NCBI RefSeq assembly: GCF_038237375.1 | Contig: NZ_CP151273.1 | Span: 186,001-250,000, forward strand | DNA: 64,000 nt | Direction: 5' to 3' | DNA from: Alcaligenes sp. SDU_A2 | GTDB taxonomy: Bacteria > Pseudomonadota > Gammaproteobacteria > Burkholderiales > Burkholderiaceae_B | Part shown: one piece after another, positions 59,217 through 64,000 of the stretch | Layout of the letters: each line of letters begins with the position of its first letter | How positions within the stretch are numbered: the first letter of the stretch is position 1 | Notes under the pieces: model-generated | Seen by the model: only the letters and a program-made list of their open reading frames with translations | What the model was told of the DNA's origin: nothing | Database searches by the model: none | Made by a program: the position numbers and the translations under genes

Positions 59217-60662
59217 ATGAGCAACAAGACACTGACGACCGCAGCCGGACGACCGGTCGAGGAAAACCAGAACTCCATGACGGCCGGGCCACGCGGGCCT
59301 GTCCTGATGCAAGACTTCTGGCTGTTGGAGAAACTGGCTCACTTCGACCGCGAACGCATTCCCGAACGGGTGGTACACGCCAAAGGCTCAGGTGCCTTCG
59401 GTACTTTTACCGTCACACACGATATCAGCCAATACAGCATGGCCAAGGTGTTCAAGCCTGGTAGCAGCACCCCCGTTTTTGTCCGATTTTCCACCGTAGC
59501 CGGTGAAGCAGGAGCCGCAGATGCAGAACGCGACGTACGAGGATTCTCCATCAAGTTCTATACCGAAGAAGGAAACTGGGACCTGGTGGGCAATAACACT
59601 CCTATCTTCTTTATACGTGATCCACTGAAATTTCCCGATTTCATCCACACCCAAAAGCGTGATCCGCGTACCCATCTGCGCAGCGCCACAGCCGCCTGGG
59701 ACTTCTGGTCGCTGTCGCCCGAATCCCTGCACCAGGTCACCATCCTGATGAGCGACCGCGGCCTGCCGCGCAATCTGCGCCAGATGCACGGTTTTGGTTC
59801 GCACACCTACAGCCTGATCAATGACAAGGGCGAGCGTCACTGGGTCAAGTTCCACTTTAAATCACAGCAAGGCATTGCCAACTACACCAACGCTGAAGCG
59901 GCCCAAGTGGTTGGCCAGGACCGCGAAAGCTCGCAGCGCGACCTGTACGAAAACATCGAACAGGGCAACTTTCCGCGTTGGGCGCTGCGCATCCAGGTCA
60001 TGACCGAAGAGCAGGCCCGCAACTATCACATCAATCCTTTCGATCTGACCAAGGTCTGGCCACATGGCGACTTCCCTCTGATCGACGTGGGCATGCTGGA
60101 GTTGAACGAAAACCCCAGCAACTACTTCGCGCAAGTGGAACAGGCTGCTTTTACGCCCGCCAACCTGGTGCCGGGCATCGGCCACTCGCCCGACCGCATG
60201 CTGCAAGGGCGTATCTTCTCCTACGGCGATACCCAGCGTTACCGCCTGGGCGTCAACCACGGCCTGCTGCCCGTAAATGCACCACGATGTCCGTTCCACA
60301 ACAGCTACCATCGTGACGGCGCAATGCGAGCCGACGACAACCAGGGCGGCACGATCAACTACGAGCCCAACAGCCAAGGCCAATGGCAGCAAGCACCACG
60401 CACCGAACCACCGCTGGCGCTGGACGGACAGGCCGCCGACCACTGGGACCATCGGGTAGACGACGATTACTACACGCAGCCCGGCAACTTGTTTCGCCTA
60501 TTCAACGATCAGGAAAAGCAACGCCTGTTCAGCAATATCGCCGATGCGATGGACGGGGTGCCCAACGAGATCATCGAACGTCAACTCGGACACTTCCGCA
60601 AAGCCGATCCCGCCTATGCAGACGGCGTCTATGCGGAGCTAAAAAAGCGTGGTAAGTTTTAA
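59217..60662 (+). CDS. katA: Monofunctional haem catalase
   Basis: 481 residues, small-subunit catalase. GGAG precedes the start. The active-site His is in [13 protein letters not shown], the Asn in [12 protein letters not shown], and the proximal haem Tyr in [14 protein letters not shown]. It dismutates hydrogen peroxide in the cytoplasm. It stands alone, with an OxyR-like site upstream and its own terminator, so peroxide induction is likely. Confidence 0.96.
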   Translation: MSNKTLTTAAGRPVEENQNSMTAGPRGPVLMQDFWLLEKLAHFDRERIPERVVHAKGSGAFGTFTVTHDISQYSMAKVFKPGSSTPVFVRFSTVAGEAGAADAERDVRGFSIKFYTEEGNWDLVGNNTPIFFIRDPLKFPDFIHTQKRDPRTHLRSATAAWDFWSLSPESLHQVTILMSDRGLPRNLRQMHGFGSHTYSLINDKGERHWVKFHFKSQQGIANYTNAEAAQVVGQDRESSQRDLYENIEQGNFPRWALRIQVMTEEQARNYHINPFDLTKVWPHGDFPLIDVGMLELNENPSNYFAQVEQAAFTPANLVPGIGHSPDRMLQGRIFSYGDTQRYRLGVNHGLLPVNAPRCPFHNSYHRDGAMRADDNQGGTINYEPNSQGQWQQAPRTEPPLALDGQAADHWDHRVDDDYYTQPGNLFRLFNDQEKQRLFSNIADAMDGVPNEIIERQLGHFRKADPAYADGVYAELKKRGKF

Positions 60663-60696
60663 AAACAGTTTTAGCGAATAGATTCGCAAAGGTGCT

Positions 60697-60720
60697 CCCC
60701 TCAGCCGCAAGGCTGGGGGG
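60697..60720 (+). terminator. katA terminator
   Basis: CCCCTCAGCC/GGCTGGGGGG with one mismatch and a GCAA tetraloop, followed by a T-rich run. Confidence 0.82.
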
Positions 60721-60782
60721 TTCTATTTTTTTAAAGCCGGCAATACCGTCGACCGACCCGCCTCTTCCCGGAGCAGATCCGC

Positions 60783-61175
60783 ATGAAATTCGGCTACACC
60801 ATCATCTACGTTCCCGACGTCGGCCAGACACTGGACTACTTCAATCGTGCCTTTGGTCTACCCATCAAAATGCGGCACGAATCCGGCCTGTACGGCGAAC
60901 TCGATACCGGCCAGACAACACTGGCGTTTGCCGCCGAAATGTTGGCCTACATGAACTACCCCAAAGGCCATCTGTCCACGCATGCCAGCGACGTTCCGTT
61001 GGGTATAGAAGTAGCCTTGGTGTGCGACGACGTCGCCGCCGCCCATGCCCAGGCCCTGGCTGCCGGCGGCACAGAACTGGCTCCTCCCCAGGACAAGCCC
61101 TGGGGACAGATCGTCTCTTACGTACAAAGCCCCGAACGCATTGTGGTGGAACTGTGTACGCCAATCGCCGGCTGA
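60783..61175 (+). CDS. VOC/glyoxalase-fold protein
   Basis: 130 residues with two beta-alpha-beta-beta-beta modules (FGYTIIYVPDVGQTLDYFNRAF at the start, VVELCTP at the end). The metal residues look partial (Glu at VVELC). Such small proteins are often glyoxalase- or bleomycin-resistance-like; the function is not assigned. Confidence 0.8.
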   Translation: MKFGYTIIYVPDVGQTLDYFNRAFGLPIKMRHESGLYGELDTGQTTLAFAAEMLAYMNYPKGHLSTHASDVPLGIEVALVCDDVAAAHAQALAAGGTELAPPQDKPWGQIVSYVQSPERIVVELCTPIAG

Positions 61176-61198
61176 CACACTGAACGCATCCGGTCTAA

Positions 61199-61251
61199 AT
61201 GAACTGCCCCCCGACGATTGGATCAATGTCCAACTTTTGGGGGCAGTTCAT
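61199..61251. mobile_element. Fused-ends remnant of an IS3/IS150-type element
   Basis: ATGAACTGCCCCC (61199-61211) and its exact inverted copy (61239-61251) enclose 27 bases. Read inward from the right end the sequence is TGAACTGCCCCCAAAAGTTG, which looks like the terminal repeat of IS150-group elements. The transposase interior is absent, so this is either a solo remnant of joined ends or a very short miniature element. Confidence 0.5.
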
Positions 61252-61292
61252 GTTGGTGTCGGGATTTTTATGTCTTACTCAAGCACTGCGCA

Positions 61293-62264
61293 TCACTGCT
61301 GCAGATAGCCCGATTCCTTGATGATAGGACCCCAGGTATCCAGGTCTGCCTGGACTGTACGCGCCAACTCCTGGCCATCACCCGAAGAAGGGCGGAAACC
61401 GATAGGCACAATAGCCTTTTCAATCTTGGGGTTCTTAGCCACTTCGTTAAATGCGTCCTGGAACTGCTTGACCATGGCCGGGTCCATGCCTACAGGCGCG
61501 AAGATACCCATCCAGCCCGAGGCCTCCAGATTGCCATAGCCCATTTCCACGAACGTAGGCACATCCTTCAGAATATCCAGCCGTTTGGGACCCGTAATAC
61601 CCAACACACGCACGGTTCCGGCAGCCACATGCTCGGTAATCAGACCGACCGCATCCACCCCAGCGGGAATATGGTCGCCCAACAAATCGTTGATCAGCGG
61701 CGCGCCCCCCTTGTAGGGCACAGGCGTCATCTGAATATCGTTTTTCTTGGCAATGCTGTAACCCAGAAACTGCGGTGCACTGCCAGGGGCAGGAATGCCG
61801 TAATGGCCGTACTTTTCTGGCTCCTTGCGCACCAATTCTACATATTCGGCCAAGGTATTGGCCGGCGTGGTCTTGCCCACGACGAAGATGTGTTCAAACT
61901 TGGCAATAACGGCCACAGGCTGGAAGTCTTTGACCGGGTCATAGGTCACGGTCTTTACCGTCAAGGGCAGGGTGGTCATCATGTGGTTGTTGGCAACCAG
62001 CAGCACCGAGCCATCCACCGGAGAGCGCAAGAAACCTTGCGCCGCAACCTGACCACCGGCACCAGCGCGATTGTCCACCACAACATTCACACCCAGCTTT
62101 TCGCGCAACTCTTCCGCATAGACGCGCGCCACCGCATCCGCCGTGCCGCCAGCCGGATACCCCACCACCAGACGCACCGTATCAGGCAACTTGGCCGCAC
62201 CGGCCATGCCCGCCGCCAGGGCCAAGGCAGCCCCCACCGCAACCTGTGTCCACTTCCTCTTCAT
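61293..62264 (-). CDS. Bug/TctC-family periplasmic solute-binding protein
   Basis: 323 residues with a signal peptide (MKRKW, hydrophobic core, cleavage near MAGAAK). Family motifs LVVGYPAGGTADAVARVYA and VVDNRAGAGGQVAA are intact. It follows an ornithine-cyclodeaminase-family gene and a threonine-dehydratase-like gene on the same strand, so an amino-acid-related or hydroxy/keto acid ligand is plausible. Confidence 0.92.
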   Translation of the reverse strand: MKRKWTQVAVGAALALAAGMAGAAKLPDTVRLVVGYPAGGTADAVARVYAEELREKLGVNVVVDNRAGAGGQVAAQGFLRSPVDGSVLLVANNHMMTTLPLTVKTVTYDPVKDFQPVAVIAKFEHIFVVGKTTPANTLAEYVELVRKEPEKYGHYGIPAPGSAPQFLGYSIAKKNDIQMTPVPYKGGAPLINDLLGDHIPAGVDAVGLITEHVAAGTVRVLGITGPKRLDILKDVPTFVEMGYGNLEASGWMGIFAPVGMDPAMVKQFQDAFNEVAKNPKIEKAIVPIGFRPSSGDGQELARTVQADLDTWGPIIKESGYLQQ

Positions 62265-62295
62265 CGCTCAGCTCCCCGGCGTCTTTCCGACGCTT

Positions 62296-63300
62296 TTAAA
62301 GTTCAACCAAACGTCCATGTCCTTCCCGAACATGGCGATTCAACAAAGCGGCGGCCGTCAGAACATCCTCGAAGGCCAGCCCCAACGACTTGAAGATCGT
62401 AATTTCTTCACTATCCAGACGCCCGGGGGACTGCCCCAGCACCACAGCACCCAATTCCGTCAACTCGGCGTCCGTGGAAAGCCAGCCTTCCCGGCACGCA
62501 TCCAGAAACTCTCCGGACTCCGAACGGGTAGACTGCGCTCGATCCACAAACAAACGCCCAACAGCCATCGTTGGCCCATCCAGCTCTCGGCTGGCCGGCG
62601 TGCTGGAGCCCATCGCGGTTACATGGGTACCCGGGCGCAGCCAATCGTGCTGCAATACCGGTGTGGCCGAGCTGGTGGCGGTCACGATCAGATCCGATTG
62701 TGCCACGGCCTGGGCGGCCGTTACATCCACGTGCAGCGCACAATTCAAATAAGGTTGCGCTTCATACACAAACTGACGAGCCGACTCCGGGGAGCGCGTC
62801 ACGACAAAGACTTTGCTCAAGGGCCGTACCTGCGCCACGGCGCGTAGCTGCCACAAAGCCTGATGACCGCCGCCAAATAAGGTCAGCACACTGGCATCAG
62901 GCCGGGCCAAGAGATCGGTCGCCAGCCCAGTCACGGCCGCCGTGCGCAGAGCCGTCACGCTGCTGGCGTCCAGAATGGCACGGGTCTCGCCCGTATGGGC
63001 GCTCATCAACAGAACGCAACCCTGATGGGGGTCTTTGCCAAGACGTACATTGCCCGGAAACAACGTCCCCATCTTGGCCCCGTACAACGGCTCGGGATAG
63101 ATCTCGGGCAAGTCGATGCAGGCCGGCATCATCCCCAGAAAGCCGCTGGCCAACGGGCTGCGCACGATAGTGCGCAATGGTTGATCGATGCGGCCCTGCT
63201 GCAAAGCCGCAAAGCCCTGACGCATTAATTCAATCGCCGCGCCCAGCTCCAATCCGCCAAACACCTCGTCGGCGTTGGCTACATACACGGAATGCTCCAT
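62296..63300 (-). CDS. Ornithine cyclodeaminase / mu-crystallin family dehydrogenase
   Basis: 334 residues. The NAD-binding loop is LFGGGHQALWQLRA; upstream GTLFPGN and SAHTGETRAILDASSVTALRTAA are family hallmarks. Members include ornithine cyclodeaminase, alanine dehydrogenase and ketimine/delta1-pyrroline-2-carboxylate reductases. It begins 3 bases after the dehydratase stop. With a threonine dehydratase-type partner, a role in hydroxy-amino-acid or imino-acid breakdown is likely, but the substrate is open. Confidence 0.87.
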   Translation of the reverse strand: MEHSVYVANADEVFGGLELGAAIELMRQGFAALQQGRIDQPLRTIVRSPLASGFLGMMPACIDLPEIYPEPLYGAKMGTLFPGNVRLGKDPHQGCVLLMSAHTGETRAILDASSVTALRTAAVTGLATDLLARPDASVLTLFGGGHQALWQLRAVAQVRPLSKVFVVTRSPESARQFVYEAQPYLNCALHVDVTAAQAVAQSDLIVTATSSATPVLQHDWLRPGTHVTAMGSSTPASRELDGPTMAVGRLFVDRAQSTRSESGEFLDACREGWLSTDAELTELGAVVLGQSPGRLDSEEITIFKSLGLAFEDVLTAAALLNRHVREGHGRLVEL

Positions 63301-63303
63301 ACC

Positions 63304-64000
63304 TTACCCCTGTGCCAGAGGCGTAGTGATATGGCGCACGTAGGTATCCGTATCGGTGTTAGAGCCGCAAAACAACACGCCCACGCGCTGGCCGGCCAAC
63401 CTGTCGCGTAAGGGATACATCAAGGCGGCAGTCGCTACGGCACATGCCGGTTCGGTCGCCATCTTGAATTCCTCGAACAAGAAATGCATGGCGGACCGGA
63501 TCTGATCCTCGGTCACCGTTTCCAGAGCATCGATATTGTCCTGGCAAATTCGGAAACTGAACTCGTCCGTATGCGGTGCCATCAGGCTGTCGGCAATAGA
63601 CTGCATGGCACCAATCTTCTGTGGCTGTCCGGCCGCGCGGCTCAGCGCCATCACATTGGCACCTTTCGGTTCAATACCATAGACCACGCAGTCCGGCTGC
63701 CACAGCTTGACCGCCGCCGATACCCCGGCCGCCAGGCCGCCACCGCCGATAGGCACGATGACGGCGTCCAGCTTGCCGGCCTGTTGCAGCCATTCGTAGC
63801 CCAAGGTAGCCGTGCCCATTACCGTCGGGTAGGAGCTGAATGGGTGAATAAACGTCATCTGCTCGTCGCGTTCAATCTGTCGCACCCGCTCGAAGGCTTG
63901 TTCGCCATTGTCGGCAAAGATGATGTCGGCACCGAACTGTCGACACAAGGCCACACGCGCAGGGCTGGCCGTGCTGATCATGACGGTCTTAGCCTTGACG
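63304..64000 (-). CDS. Threonine/serine dehydratase-like PLP enzyme, N-terminus cut by window edge
   Basis: The last ~230 residues are visible; the N-terminus with the PLP-binding Lys lies beyond the right edge. The phosphate-binding glycine loop (VPIGGGGLAAGV) and the following YGIEPKGANVM are those of the threonine dehydratase/serine racemase branch (fold-type II). The C-terminal ACT domain of biosynthetic IlvA is absent, so it is a catabolic-type enzyme. Confidence 0.88.
   Translation of the reverse strand, partial: VKAKTVMISTASPARVALCRQFGADIIFADNGEQAFERVRQIERDEQMTFIHPFSSYPTVMGTATLGYEWLQQAGKLDAVIVPIGGGGLAAGVSAAVKLWQPDCVVYGIEPKGANVMALSRAAGQPQKIGAMQSIADSLMAPHTDEFSFRICQDNIDALETVTEDQIRSAMHFLFEEFKMATEPACAVATAALMYPLRDRLAGQRVGVLFCGSNTDTDTYVRHITTPLAQG

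Overview
The window looks like the replication-origin region of a betaproteobacterium of the Alcaligenaceae (Alcaligenes/Achromobacter/Bordetella type). The signs are a gyrB-dnaN-dnaA block divergent from rpmH-rnpA-yidD-yidC, four Bug-type (TctC) periplasmic binding proteins, a close homologue of the Bordetella arylmalonate decarboxylase, and moderately high GC. No tRNA, rRNA or CRISPR array was seen.

1-27400: a large aromatic-catabolism island, almost entirely on the minus strand. It holds a styrene/indole-monooxygenase-like flavoprotein (cut by the window edge), an SDR, an outer-membrane porin-like protein and a TRAP transporter (dctQ-dctM-dctP). An operon follows for a Rieske dioxygenase (reductase, alpha, beta), an acyl-CoA ligase, a cysteine-less thiolase homologue, its DUF35 partner and an SDR. 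A second set holds a metal-dependent cyclase/isatin-hydrolase-type enzyme, a nitrilase, a fumarylpyruvate-hydrolase-type enzyme, a gentisate-dioxygenase-type cupin, a fused CoA-ester hydroxylase/OYE reductase, a thioesterase, a MarR regulator and a two-subunit indolepyruvate oxidoreductase. A second MarR gene is divergent from the last. My reading is that these genes form one route for an indole-3-acetate-like substrate: ring oxidation, CoA activation, retro-aldol release of acetyl-CoA to give isatin, hydrolysis to isatinate, oxidative decarboxylation to 2-aminobenzoyl-CoA, then 5-hydroxylation and gentisate-type ring cleavage. Salicylate or another aryl acid remains a live alternative for the second half. 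ATATTC/GAATAT palindromes in front of several of these units suggest a shared MarR regulon.

27500-43800: ordinary accessory and housekeeping genes. They include Bug + sulfatase/phosphonate-ester hydrolase + IclR, a cytosolic 5'-nucleotidase, a GST, an MFS exporter with a hairpin over its ribosome binding site, a methyltransferase, a GNAT, a Bug, a CobW GTPase with a His-Asp repeat, an EamA transporter, a GntR-Bug-arylmalonate decarboxylase operon, an orphan HipB-like regulator with an elaborate operator region, and an RsuA-type pseudouridine synthase.

43800-50900: an A+T-richer, horizontally acquired segment. It has an unknown membrane protein, a gene remnant cut by an intact IS3-family element, and a two-gene Hachiman anti-phage system (hamA-hamB) immediately downstream of the gyrB terminator.

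50998-64000: the origin block, then a catalase gene with an OxyR-like site where mnmE would usually follow yidC, a glyoxalase-fold protein, a palindromic insertion-sequence remnant, and a Bug-ornithine cyclodeaminase-threonine dehydratase operon that runs off the right edge.
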